From Paralichthys olivaceus (Eukaryota; Chordata; Actinopteri; Pleuronectiformes; Paralichthyidae): a DNA stretch of 64,000 nucleotides. The translations under genes and the position numbers were made by a program. The stretch is from NCBI RefSeq assembly GCF_024713975.1, contig NC_091114.1, forward strand, positions 11,566,001 to 11,630,000, written 5' to 3'. The stretch's first letter is position 1, and every line of letters starts with the position of its first letter. Below are positions 24,180 through 36,331 of the stretch, piece after piece. Below the pieces are notes generated by a model. The model ran no database searches, was not told where the DNA came from, and saw nothing but the letters and a program-made list of their open reading frames with translations.

Positions 24180-25200
24180 TGCTCGTCGCTAACAGGTGGG
24201 AACTACCGCCCCCTAACGGTGGATGTATGTTTGACTGAACCGCTAAACTAAAATTACACATTCACTTTAAAACACACTTAGAATAGTTTTTATTGAATGT
24301 CCTCATGTTCCCACTTTGTCATTATCAAGCAAACTGCACCGAGTGTCTCCAAATAAAGCTAATTAAGATATTTGACCAAAGACAGAATAACATTTTAAAT
24401 ATTAAATACAATCTGAAATAAAAATGACATTTTATAGCTTATGGTCACAAAAAACTTTAATGATCCCCTCCACGCATATTTTGAAGATAAAGATTTGTGC
24501 CGATATGTTTTAGTTAGATAAAAAAAGTAAATTTTCCTGGTTATATATTGTTAAAATCACCCAAATATACAATTAAAATGCAAGTTTCAGCACTAACCTT
24601 TTCTAAATTGCTTTACTATCTGTTTTATAAGACAGCCTTTTAAAACATTTTAACCATGTTTAGGTGAGTGCTATAGAAATGTCTTAAGTTCATACTTAAA
24701 CTATTCTAGATGACATGTCAGGTATGAGCCCTACATTTTCCTCTAATCGGCAGATTTAAAGTCTGTGTCCAACTCTAACATGTTATTTTGCCAGTGCAGG
24801 AAAGGCAACGATGACTGGGAGACACTTTAAATCAGTTTAGGATGATCAAGCTCTTATAAAGCAAAACATGAAAAATGTGCCACAATAGCAAGGAAGCAAT
24901 TAGTGCGTAGTATATTTTAAAATTATTGGATCACAACAGTAAAATGTATCTGGGATCTTTCACATCAGTTAACATAGCACTTTTTCTACAGGGAAATCCT
25001 TTTCATTTTTAAACTGCATTTGCCATTTTATTGCCTTTAAGTGTACCTCTAGCAGCCAAACAACATCACCACCATTTTAACGGAGTTGCATCTATGTACA
25101 AAATCTAAACTTGAATTGTTAAATAAAGATGTATCCCCACAGATCTTAAAAAGCTTTCTTTGTCACTTCGTAGGTGTTAATACAAAAAGGCACAAAGACA
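24180..25200. other. Intergenic, AT-rich, no gene seen
   Basis: Lies between the 5' end of sap25 and the 3' end of ZPAX gene A. Only short, unremarkable frames are present. The first bases (about 24195-24222, CCGCCCCCTAACGGTGG) faintly resemble a CTCF core and may belong to the sap25 promoter. Confidence 0.5.
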
Positions 25201-25217
25201 GAATTTAAGAACACAGC

Positions 25218-25223
25218 TTTATT
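25218..25223 (-). terminator. zpax: Polyadenylation signal of ZPAX gene A
   Basis: TTTATT on the plus strand is AATAAA on the minus strand, about 150 bases beyond the gene A stop. Confidence 0.6.
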
Positions 25224-25368
25224 CAATTACAGAGTTTTCTAAAAAAATATAAAATGTTACATCCTTTAAATCTGGTTAGGGTTGAGTTTGGTTTGTGAAG
25301 CTCTTTGAACGCCTGTGAAGAAATATGAGAAATTAACAAACTGAGACCGTAACTCTTTAAAAATGATT

Positions 25369-28300
25369 CTACAATATAGTTTGTTTTTTGCCTTTTATCA
25401 TTGAATGAAAATTCTGAAATGGATAAACTCTGATGTAGCGAGCAGGCGGGTGGAAAGCAGGCTGGAAAGCTGCCATTGCTCTGGATGTCCTTTTGGCAGC
25501 CGGTGTGGTCCGGAGCGCTGTGGTAGGCCTGACGGTTGTGGTCTGTGGAGCTTCTGCACAGGAACACAAACAAAGCTCAAAAACTACAAGGAATGTTGGA
25601 GGACTGATAACCGATGAGGTCCATCAGGTGACCCCCCTACTGTACCTGTGGTGGACTGCGAAGTGTGGATGATGTCGCCGATGCCGGCCGTGTCAGAATC
25701 AAACTTGTACACAGAGAAGAGGCGATGGAGCCCAGCCAGAGGGTACGAACACTGCACTATCAACCTGGAAGAAAAGGATTGATGGATCCATGGCGGTAAT
25801 TCAAAGGAATTTAAATAGTAAAGATGTGATACACACCTCTCAGTGATTGACTCGGTGGCCTCCTCGCTCTCACTTAAGTCCGTCTTGCTGTAGAAAATCT
25901 CATTTTGATAGATCACACTTTCCTTCTTAAGCTAAAAAGGTGTAAATAAAAGAAAAAGTGAGTATTTACCCATCTTTTCTTCAATCATTTAACTTATAAA
26001 CTCCAGGCAGGGTTAATTTTTTCTAGAGACGAGCTTTAGTTTAATTGGCATGAGCACAACCTTGACTGTGGATCCACAGCTGTTGAGAGGGAAAGAGAAG
26101 AGAGCTCTGGTGTCATCTGCTTCTTTGGGTCCACAGAATGTGTCCAGAAGGTTGCTTCTTGCAGGGATTTCTCCACTTGGGCTGACCAGAGACAAGTTGG
26201 CCAGCACAGTCATCCTGCCATCAGTGGAACACACTGCAGAGAGACGAATAGTAAAAAAAAAAAAATCATCTGCGTGTCAAGTCCACAATTAATCCAGTTA
26301 AGGACAGGACATTCTTACCAATAAATTCAGTAGCAGTGAATGGACAAGTCTTGACAGCTGAACTCAGGACCTCTGATGTTTCCTGATCCTTCACCAGAAT
26401 CTCAAAAGTACCAAGGAAGCCCTTCAAACCAAAGTTCTGCAAATACAAAAAAATGTTTACTCCCAGTACAAAGATTTGTTCCATTAACAAATTGCAGATT
26501 CATTAAAAGTGCAATTGTCCTCATCCTACCTTGTACTCGTATCCATGAGTGAAGAGCGGCACCTCGAGCAGCAGACTCTGGCTGTCGTTGGTCATGATGT
26601 AGCCGTGCTGGGTTGCAAGTTCTGGCGCCAGCCGGTCAGAACCGATACTGATGTACCACAGGTAGTCAAAAGGCCGGTGGTCCAGTTTGAAGCTGATGCC
26701 AGACTCAGAACAGACCGTGTCAAACTCTGGAGGAGCTGATGGATAAAGTAGAATGAATAACTCTATTTTTCAATTGGTTTGACAGTAAAAATACGAGGTT
26801 TGTGACTTACAGATGTCTGATAGTGCCATGACTGAAGTCAGGTGGAAATACAACTCATTTTCAGGCAGAACGGTCAGTGTGTAGACAATTTTCAGCATGT
26901 GCTTCATAACTTGATCTTCTTTAGAGAACTAGAAGAGAGAAAATATAACTAGAAAATACATTCCCTGCTTAAAATTGCTGAAAATGCAGATTTCAAAACA
27001 GTTGTTCACACACTATTTACTGACCTCAATTGTTAGATAGTATCTTATAATGCGTAAAAGAAACAATCATACCGAAGACCTTTTACCTGATTCTTGACAA
27101 CAGGGTCACCAAAAGGCACCGTCAGAGTGTAGCCATGGGTGTTGTTGGGATGAACGACTTTGGTGATAGAGTAGCCACTTGTATTTGTAAACGGAGAGGC
27201 ACACGTGTGCCCATTCAGCTCAACTGCGGACAGCTCAATGTCATCGAGGACATCTCCGAGGTAGATGGTGAACATGTGCTCTTCAACAACAGTTCGGTTT
27301 TCAGTGAAGAGGCGACGCGGCAGCATGGGAGTGGCCAGTGCCCTGTGAAACCTCAGTCTGGTCTCCGCGAGATCCTCATCCACAAAGATTTGCTCCAAGT
27401 AGAGGTTGAAGACATACAACTCGTGGAGGCCACCAGTCACAAAGCTCTGCAAGATATGACAAGTTTAAAATTCAGGTCAATAGTTTTGTTCTATTGCTTT
27501 TCTTAAATGCTACTAAAGCAAAGAAAGCAGCACACTCACATTAATAATACGCCTGGCTGCTGTAAATATTTAATGCATTACAATACAACAGAATTGTAAA
27601 AATGTGTATTCATATCAGCCATCAGGGGGTGCTCAAGGCTCTTTGGCTTGAGTTTCATGGGAGCTGCCATGCTGTCTATCTTTATATAATGTCTATGGTT
27701 TAACCTACCCACTTTCTAGTTTTAACAAATACACTACTGTGCCTTCTCACCTTCCTGTATCCTCCTTCAGCAGTATAGGGGATGCTGATCTCCAGTGATC
27801 TGTTGTGCTTCTCCACAATGTAGCCTCTCTCCTCTGCTGCGTTTTGCTCCATAAGTTCACCCCCGACACCGATGTTGACCTGTGTGTTGTTCAGACCAGA
27901 CGCTAGCAGGTGCAGCAATTCAGGAGTCTCCCACACCATGTATCCACTGTCATGATATGATCCTTCATCTGTGGAGATTAAAACAATGCACATTTACTTG
28001 TTCATCAAGGGAAAGCAGCCACAGTATAAAAGATTGTTATACTGACGCATGGAGCAAGCAGCCACAAGGTCGACAATGAGGACAACCCAGCTTTGTCTGG
28101 AGAACAGAGTTGCATGAGCGACCTCTACTGGAACACCCTTCACCTGGACAGAAACAGAGTCAGAACCTGTTTTGGAATAAATGCTTCACAAGACAAGACG
28201 TTACATCTTTGCTGTTTACCTTAATACTGGATGAGTCAGGTTGTCCATATGGTGTACGAAACACAAGACGTCTATCCGTCAGGTCAAACACATAGCCCTG

Positions 28301-29875
28301 CTTACGAGCTTCAGAGAGGTTCATGGGTTTCAATTGCTCTTCCTCTCTGTGAAACATCACCTGCCAGTCTGAAGCAGCTGAAGCTTGGGCCTGGAATATA
28401 ATAAATATATACAAGTGGCTGCTGAAGATAAAAAACTCAGTAACATTCAACCAGGTTTTAACATACAGGCTTTTCAGCATTCCAGTCATCACTCTTCTCT
28501 CCAGATGGACAGGCCACCTCACTCCTCACAGACACCTATAGAGAAATCAAAATTAGTTAACGTCTGAATACGTAATAAAAAGTGTTCAAAATATAAAACA
28601 AGCTTACTTCCATGTAGTTGGCCTCACAGGTAATTTCTCTTGGAGACCAGGCCAGAGAGGGAGAACAGCTTTTGTTCAAGACATAGGTGACCTCCTTTCC
28701 TTCATGCTTTGCTATCAGGTTGAAGTTGAATGTGAAAACCTCATCGTCCTGAAAGAGCGAAGAAAGTTATAAATAGGGAGGATGGCTACCATTTTGTTCC
28801 CATTAGCCACAGAATGCCTGTATTTTTTTGTGTGTGTTTGAATGTACTTTGTTGTCAGTGTGACAGCTGAAGTAAGAGGCTCGGAGCTCCACTTGGCCTG
28901 GTAGAGGGAGAACGGTGTAGCCACACTCGGCTGAATACTGCTGAGTGATTGGGTAAACACCTGTTCCATCTGAAAGAAATGGAAAGTAGTTTAAAAACTG
29001 CATAATTTTTAAATCAGTTTCTGCAAAGTTAAATCTAGGGTTTGTTTTTGCAAAAAAGGTGTTTTATAGTTCAAGAGTAACATTTCTTCTCTTCCGCTCA
29101 AGATTAGAGTTGAAATAAATGATCATGTAGAGTAATTTAATAGGTGTCAGGATTATGTGAAGCATGGTTTGATGAAAAAGCAAATTTAGATCCCTGTAAT
29201 GGTTCCTTGCAGCAAAAGAGGGGGGTGCAACTCTACCAATAATCAAAACCAGCCTGTACAGCCCCCCCAAAAATCATACCATCACATTGAATAAATAAAA
29301 TCTACAGTTTTAAAAAGATAATTGAGTTGTTGGTTTTCTTGATTCAATGTAATTCAGACAAAATATGTTTACTTTAGCTATCAGCTACTGGTATTATCTG
29401 ACAATTCAAAGAAAGTGATTTTTCCTGAGGTATATCAAGCAATTATTAATTGCTAAGAAATAAAAATATAATAATCCAGTATTTGACGCTGGGCCCTGTT
29501 GGATTAACCCAAAATTACGCCCTAATGAAACAGTTCCGGACTCACCTACAGCCTCAAAGCGAGGTTCCTCTCCAGTGAAGGAAATATCAACAGCTATCTT
29601 GAAGTAGCGATCAAGACACTCCGTACGATGAATTCCTGTATGAACAAACATGTTTACGTCTCTACAATCTCCTAATTCTTACAAGCCTACACAGATTTAA
29701 TTTAATTACCGTCAGGGATGTCATCTGATTTTGCAGGCAACAATACAAACAGGAGTAAGGCTATGCTGCAAGACAAATACACACAATTTACACAACTTGA
29801 CACTTCTGAATGTCAGTTGTAAATATGACCCTGTTTATTTGCCACCAATCCAACTCACCGAAACCCAAAAGACAT
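25369..29875 (-). CDS. zpax: ZPAX-type egg-envelope protein, gene A, 784 aa
   Basis: A secreted egg-coat (vitelline envelope) protein of the ZPAX family. Exons in order: 29859-29875, 29710-29765, 29546-29635, 28848-28969, 28608-28748, 28467-28535, 28220-28390, 28047-28143, 27751-27968, 27087-27446, 26811-26928, 26530-26735, 26319-26436, 26061-26233, 25837-25931, 25646-25764, 25369-25553. All joins are in frame. A signal peptide (MSFGFRIALLLFVLLPAKSD) precedes repeated beta-sandwich-like ectodomain segments. Near the end is a ZP-N-like module with four cysteines in CSTDGRM, DTFCGP, NSCGS and VQCSYP. No ZP-C half and no membrane segment follow. Unlike its neighbours, the 27087-27446 exon is a fusion of two exons (intron absent). 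The last exon may be spliced further: an acceptor-like CAG lies at about 25312. The 5' end faces gene B across a shared promoter. Confidence 0.85.
27590..27715. mobile_element. Short non-autonomous element fragment in a gene A intron
   Basis: The intron between exons 9 and 10 of gene A is longer than those of B and C (about 300 versus 71 bases). The extra sequence contains CATCAGGGGGTGCTC and TATCTTTATATAATGTCTATGG, a pattern remembered from abundant fish non-autonomous elements. Its ends were not delimited. Confidence 0.45.
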
Positions 29876-30309
29876 AGTTGCCAATGTGTTGGCAGTGTCT
29901 AAAGCTAGCCTGGCTGCTAGAAAAACTACACCTGCTACCACAAGCTGAATCACTTGCTTGATATAAACGGATCACACTGGCACCATGTGGTTCTGTGTCC
30001 TTCACCTGCTTTTATAAGTTATTAACTTGACCTCATGAGGTTGGACGTGAAGTCAACTCCAACCTGATCAGCTGCTGGTGATTGGACGTCACTGTGATTG
30101 CCAATGAGCTGCACATGTGTCACCTGGAGGCCTCTGATTAGCTGGTGAATGAAGTGACCTATAAAGGCAGGTTTAAGGAGACAGAACAACATGGTGCCAG
30201 TCCGATCAGGTTGTATCAAGCAAGTGTTTGACATTAGCTTGTGTTGGTCAGCAGGTGTAGTTTGCTAGCAGCCAGGCTAGCTTTAGACACTGCCAACACA
30301 TCAGCAACT
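29876..30309. promoter_or_regulatory. Divergent (bidirectional) promoter of ZPAX genes A and B
   Basis: This 434-bp block separates the two start codons. It carries a minus-strand TATAAAA (30010-30016) for gene A and a plus-strand TATAAAG (30160-30166) for gene B, each about 135-150 bases from its ATG. The two flanks are imperfect mirror copies: both contain GGTGCCAGT, ATCAAGCAAGTG and a leader with GCTAGCTTTAGACACTGCC. Between the TATA boxes lie E-boxes CAGCTG (30069), CACATGTG (30112) and CACCTG (30121), a CCAAT near 30101 and GACGTCA near 30085. E-boxes bound by FIGLA control ZP genes in vertebrate oocytes, so oocyte-specific use is a reasonable inference. Confidence 0.7.
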
Positions 30310-33300
30310 ATGGCTTTTTGCTTCAGCCTTGGGTGAGACTCTTTGATTATCATTTACAAGCACTTTGTTGACCTGTTGCTTGATTTATTTACACGTGGGT
30401 TTTGTCTTTCAGGTTCGCCCTGCTCTTGTCTATGTGGTCAACTGCAAAATGTGACCAGATTCCCAGTGGTAAGAGTTAAAGGCTGCAGACACATTTATCT
30501 CAAACCATTGGCATACATTAAGCTCTCATTGTTTGTTCATACAGGAGTTCATATGGAGTGTCGTGATCGCTACTTCATGATAGCTACTGATCTCTCATTT
30601 GCTGGGAATGAAGCCCGCTTTGAGGCTGTTGGTGAGTCCTGCACCTTTAACCCCTACAGCAATCTTTACTATGTCCCACGGGTGGAGGAAGCAATGAACC
30701 CCCACCCAATGAATCTCTATGTCCATTTTTAGATTGAAGTTGAAATGGGACATCTGTAACCTTTCACAGAGGAGTGCAATAAGAGTTTGAGCCTCAAACT
30801 AATGTTTCTCTTGCAGATGAAACAGGCATTTACCCCATCACAAAGCAGAATGCAGCTGTGTGTGGATATACTGTCAGTGTTCTCCTTAACGGCAATGTGG
30901 AGCTCCGGGCCTCTTACTTCAGCTGTCAGGTTGACAACAAAGTAGGCTATGATTTATCCAAACAAAGGCAATTACTCTAAATGCAGGACATGTGGCTGAC
31001 TCTCCTTGAAATTTCCTGTTTCTGCATTATTTTTTCAAGGATGATGAAGTTTTCACATTCAGCTTCAACCTGATTGCAAACCATGAAGGAGAGGAGGTCA
31101 CCTATGTTTTAAGTAAGACCTGTTCTCCCGCTCTGCCCTGGTCTCCGAGAGAAGTTACCTGTGAGGCCAGTTACATGGAGGTGTGCTTAGTTACATTTTA
31201 ATATTTATAATTTAGAACTATCTTGGCTGCTTGCTTACCATGATCCTCCATAGGTGTCTGTAAGGAGTGATGTGGCGTGTCCAACTGGGACAAAGAGAGA
31301 CGACTGGAATGCTGCTGTCCAAACTGTATGTAAACCCTTTTGCTCTCTCGGAGATTTGAAAGCAAAGTTTTAAATGGCTGTTAGTGTTTTTTTGTTTTTG
31401 TAAACCACCAGTGTTTTAAACAATCTTCCCAGGCATATGCTTCAGCCACGTCAGACTGGCAGGTGATGTTTCAGAAAGCGGAGGAGCAGCTGAATCCCAT
31501 GGAACTGTCTGAAGCTCACAAGCAGGGCTATGTGTTTGACCTGACAGAGGGACGGCTTGTGTTTCGTGCACCATATGGACAACCTGACTCATTTAGCTCT
31601 GAGGTAAACCACAGCCGTTTATCTAGTTCATAGGATTTGATAATTCCTCAACACTAATTGTATTCACTGTACAGTGCCTGTCTTGTGAAGCATTTACTCC
31701 AAAGCAATTGACTTGCATCTCTCCCCAGGTGAATGGTGTTCCAGTAGAGGTCATCCATGCAACTCTGTTCTCCAGACAAAGCTGGGTTGTCCTCATGGTT
31801 GACCTTGTGGCTGCTTGCTCCATGTGTCAGTATCACTATATTTTATGCAGTGGCTTCTTTCCCTTGACGAACAAGTAAAGGTTTTATATTGGTGTCTTCT
31901 CCACAGCCAATGGATCGTATGATGAGGGTGGATACATGTTGTGGGAGACTCCTGTGGTGTTGCAACCGCTGGTGTCTGGTCTGACCAACACACAGGTCAA
32001 CATCGGTGTCAGTGGTGAACTTGTGGCGCAGCCTGTTGCAGAGGAGAGAGGCTACAATGTGGAGAAGCACAATGGCTCAGTGGAGATCAGCATCCCCTAT
32101 AATGCTGAAGGAGGATACAGGAAGGTGAGGTATAGAGGAGCATATCAGTTGTGTTTATTCTGACATGATGGTGTGTTAAACAAAATATTTTTCAGAGCTT
32201 TTTGTCTGATGAACTCTATGAGTACTACATCTTCCATCTCTATCTGGAGCTAATCTCAGTGGATGAGGATCATGTTGACTCCAGAATTCGCTATCACAGG
32301 ACAATTGCAACTCCTCTGCTGCCATGTCCTGTTTTTACAGAGAACCGTAAGTTTATCTTTGACTTAACATTTATTAAAACGAGCTCCATCTAAACGTCTC
32401 TTTTATTTCAGGAACAGTCCTCGAGGAACGAGTATTCACAATCTACCTGGGAGATGTTCCTGAGGATGTTGTGGTCTCTGCTGTTCAGCTGAATGAACAC
32501 AAATTTATAACCAGAAATGAGAGAAGCCAGAGCCTCACAAAGGTTGTTCATCCCAACAACACCCATGGCTACACTCTGAAGGTGCCTTTTGATGACTCTG
32601 TTGTCATACAGAAGGTAAACTGTCTCTAAACCTCAGGCTGGTTTTATAAATGGTGCTGTCGTCCATCTAAATCTGTAAGAATCTGTATTGTTCTGTCTGC
32701 AGTTCTCTAAAGAAGATTCAGCTATGAAGCACATACTGAAGGTCAACTTCACACTGACAGTTCTGCCTGAGAATGATTCTTATTTCTACCTGACCTCAGT
32801 TATGGCACTATCGGATGTCTGTAAGTCACAAACCTTGTATTTTTACTCTGTCAAACCAAAAAGAATTGAGTTATTCATTCTACTTTATCCATCAGCTCCT
32901 CCAGAGTTTGAGGCTGTCTGTTCTGAGTCTGGCATCAGCTTCAAACTAGACCACCGGCCTTCTGACTATCTGTGGTACATCAGCATCGCTTCTGACGTGC
33001 TGACGCCAGAACTGGCAACCAAGAACGGCTACATCATGACTAACAATAGCCAGAGTCTGCTGATCGAGGTGCCACTCTTCACTCTAGGATTTGTGTACGA
33101 GGTATGATGAGGAAAACTACTACAGACTCATACTGCAGGGAGCCAGTTGTTTTGAACATGTCAAGCTATAACCAAGCTGTGTTTTGCAGGACATTGCTCT
33201 GAAAGGATTCCTTGGTACTTTTGAAATCCTCATTCGAGATCATGAAACATCAGAGGTCCAGAGTTCAACCATGAAGACGTGTCCATTCACAACTGCTGAG

Positions 33301-34258
33301 TTCATTTGTAAGAGCGTCCTGTCTTTTACTATGAGAACAAGTGGGCTTTGACACATGAACTAAAAGTCGTCTCTCTGCAGTGTGTTCCACTGATGGCAGG
33401 ATGACTGTGATGGCTGACTTGTCTCTGGCCAGCTCAAGTGGAGGAATCCCTGCTAGAAGCAACCTCCTGAACACATACTGTGGACCCAAAGAAGCAGATG
33501 ACACCAGGGCCCTCTTCTCTTTCCCCCTCAACAGCTGTGGATCCATAATAAAGGTATAGTTGATCATTACAGTCTAACATAACAGTAGCATTCAATCAAC
33601 TTGACTTTAACATTACTGTACTCAAAATTCTTGTCTTTCCAGCTTGGTAAGGAATATGTGACATACGAAAACGAGATTTCCTTCAGCAGGAAGTTCAATC
33701 TTCAGAAAAATCCATCAGATTCCAGCGTTGAGATTGACCGGTATAAATCTCTAACCTCCTATACTTTCAGTTATTTACCCCTCTAAACTACTATAACTGC
33801 AACACTGACTGTCTTATAGGGTAAAGGTGCAGTGTACGTATCCTCTGTCTGGACTCCATCGTCTCTTTTCGGTGTACAAGTTTGATTCTGACGCAGTTGG
33901 TGTCGGCAACATTGTTCATTCTACACTCTCAAATGAAGGTACGTAGCACACTGGTCAGATTTTATTATCTCCTAAACCTCTTGATTACTGACTTTATTTG
34001 TTTATATTTCACTCTAGTTTTACAAAAACCCACAATGGAGTTCAACACAGTGTTTCGAACGCCAGTGCCTGCAACCAGACGTACCAGACCTGTGTTGGTG
34101 AAGCCTGGTCACCACCCTTCTGCTCAGCACATCAAAATGCCAACTTACTTACAGAATCTCAAAAAAAGTCAGTATTTTTAAAACTGATAATACACTTACA
34201 GTAAGAAGTGTGTTCTACAATCTATCTTCTCTTTACAGGAGCTGAAGGATCTTCATAA
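30310..34258 (+). CDS. zpax: ZPAX-type egg-envelope protein, gene B, 19 exons, 781 aa
   Basis: Egg-coat protein, the inverted near-twin of gene C. Exons: 30310-30332, 30413-30468, 30545-30631, 30817-30941, 31040-31180, 31254-31325, 31433-31603, 31729-31825, 31907-32124, 32196-32346, 32412-32614, 32703-32820, 32896-33101, 33190-33307, 33381-33553, 33643-33740, 33820-33938, 34018-34167, 34239-34258; every phase matches and the stop is TAA. It starts with a signal peptide (MAFCFSLGFALLLSMWSTAKC). The ectodomain follows, and a ZP-N-like module has cysteines in CSTDGRM, NTYCGP, NSCGS and VQCTYP. The protein then runs into a basic tail (RRTRP, NLKKRAEGSS) without ZP-C or a membrane anchor. AATAAA lies at 34314. 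Introns are mostly under 200 bases. Confidence 0.87.
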
Positions 34259-34313
34259 GTCAAAGTGAATCTGGGTTTGTTTTAGATTGACAATCCTTTT
34301 AAATGCAATTGTT

Positions 34314-34319
34314 AATAAA
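34314..34319 (+). terminator. zpax: Polyadenylation signal of ZPAX gene B
   Basis: AATAAA lies 56 bases after the gene B stop codon, followed by a poly-A run at 34329-34340. Confidence 0.65.
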
Positions 34320-34344
34320 ATGGTTTATAAAAAAAAAAAACTCA

Positions 34345-36300
34345 CGCCTTCTATGTTTCTTACTTGAACCTGTAATCAAACCCTTGAGTAGCTGATTCAA
34401 AGTGAGAAAGTAAAGCTTGAACTGATTTTATTCAGAAAAATGTAAGATGCCAATACTGAATTTAAATGTGACTTCTTAAAGATTTGTGATTCTTGAGGTA
34501 ATGTCAATTTTGGTGATTGCATGCAAGATTTCTTCCTGGCAGATAAGTGGATGATAAATGGCTCTTATGTGAAATTTTTTTTTTTTTTTTAAAAAGGCAC
34601 ATGGATCTTATTGCTAAGTTCCAAGTGGTGTTAGCAACTTGAGTGAGGGGAAATATAGTTGTAGTAATATTGCTGTTGTATCTGTCATGAGTACTAGACT
34701 GCATTCAGGCACAATTAGACCATTTGAGCTTGAACTGCATGGTGCAGTAATTTGAAATCCTTGTGTGCTGTTTTGTTCGACCATGGGACTAGAGGCAATC
34801 TGATGCCTGTATTCGGGACTATAGAAGTGATTGGTCAGAAAATCTCATAGTGCTGTAACTTGCAACCAACTAAGTTACAATTAACCAATGGTTTGTCATG
34901 TATCAATGTCATGAAATTCAGTGGTGCTGTGATTCTCTCATTAGCCTGGCTACAGTGCTGAAGAGAAACCTGGGATGGTTTTTATTTTCAATGTGAAGCA
35001 ATAGGCAGCTCTTGCTCGCATACCTCAACAGTATCTTTTCAGGATTCGTGGTTTAACAGTTGAGTGCCACTTTTCTAGTATTCTTAACACTTGTTTTAAT
35101 TTGTGTGTTGGAATTGTACCAGGGAACTAATCTGTTTGACATTCTTCTTTTTATTACACTATGGAGTCTAATGTTAATTGAGTTTATAGAGCTACCTACA
35201 AGGTCAATCTCTGGAGCTAGGGTTTTAAAATTCCTGTTTTATTGAGGGATGACACTGAGTTAAATTAAGTTACGGCATTCTGGTAGACATCAGGAAAATG
35301 AGTTTTTCATTAATGCATTCAGTCTGATAAGTTTTTTTTGACACCATGTAATAGTACAAGGTGAAGTGTGTGAATACGAGTGGGTTTGTGTACAGACTGA
35401 AAGCAAATGAGTAATGTTGAAATAAACAACATTAATAGCTTGAATTTATATAGCACCCTTCAAGAGACCTAATGCTTTACATGTCCATGGGGAGAAAAGA
35501 AAGTAACATGAATATTAAAGTCACTGAATAACTTTTTAGAACTAGGCTTGATGAAAACAGTTTGTAAAAATGCAGTTACTTTAACTGAACTTTAATTCAG
35601 TCAAGAAAATTCAGAATAAGCCCCAGGAGCACAGAAAAATACAGCATGTGATTGGCTGTTGTGATTTCTTGGGTGGTTAAGAGTCTTGGCAGACCAGAAC
35701 AAAACTTTTAAATGAGTTATAGTTTGAGTAATTTATAATCAGGAGTTAAAAAACAAACTCCACCTCATTGCCACAGGACTCATCAATTGCAGTGTTTACA
35801 CTTGGCTCAGATAATTGGGACCATTTTGTACCTTTTAAAACTACATCAAGGTAAATGATTCAGAGGATCCTAAAATCCAAATCTCTCTTTTCTGAATTAG
35901 TTACTTGAAAACTATCATTGCAGATCTTAGAAATGACTTGTAAAACCAATTTAGTTACCATAAAGCTGCAGCTTAGTCATTGGTGGAATAGTATTCATTG
36001 TGGCTTTTAGTTAAGTATTCTATGGACTGCAAAGTTTCAATAGCAACTAGCTGAACCATAAACTGAAGTGGATATTACCCCTGACCAAAGCTTCCAGAAC
36101 CAGAAGGGCTACTGCTTAGCACAACTGTTAGAATTCTTATTTTTAAAAGCTGTTTTATAGACAAACACATTTTAATTCATCTGTTCAGCATTACTCTTTA
36201 AGTGGCTCACAATACAAGCTGTGATGTCAGTTCCATACTTCTCCCAGGAGACTGTACCCACTCAAAGTTACATAGAGCAAGAAGACATAAGAGTATTTTT
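34345..36300. other. Unique spacer between the inverted ZPAX genes B and C
   Basis: About 2 kb of AT-rich sequence forms the centre of the inverted duplication. No convincing open frame was found. A LINE/SINE-type tail fragment (TTTATATAGCACCCTTCAAG) lies at about 35446-35480. No left-right symmetry was seen inside, so the arms end near the two polyadenylation signals. Confidence 0.6.
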
Positions 36301-36308
36301 AAACAAAC

Positions 36309-36314
36309 TTTATT
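36309..36314 (-). terminator. zpax: Polyadenylation signal of ZPAX gene C
   Basis: TTTATT on the plus strand is AATAAA on the minus strand, about 20 bases beyond the gene C stop. Confidence 0.6.
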
Positions 36315-36331
36315 AATTCATTAAATCACAA

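Noticed and set aside
30022-30234. Open frames conserved at 30.0-30.2 kb and 40.26-40.45 kb as a small gene pair
   Set aside because: Their similarity comes from the duplicated promoter DNA. They contain TATA boxes and E-boxes and have no coding character beyond the duplication.
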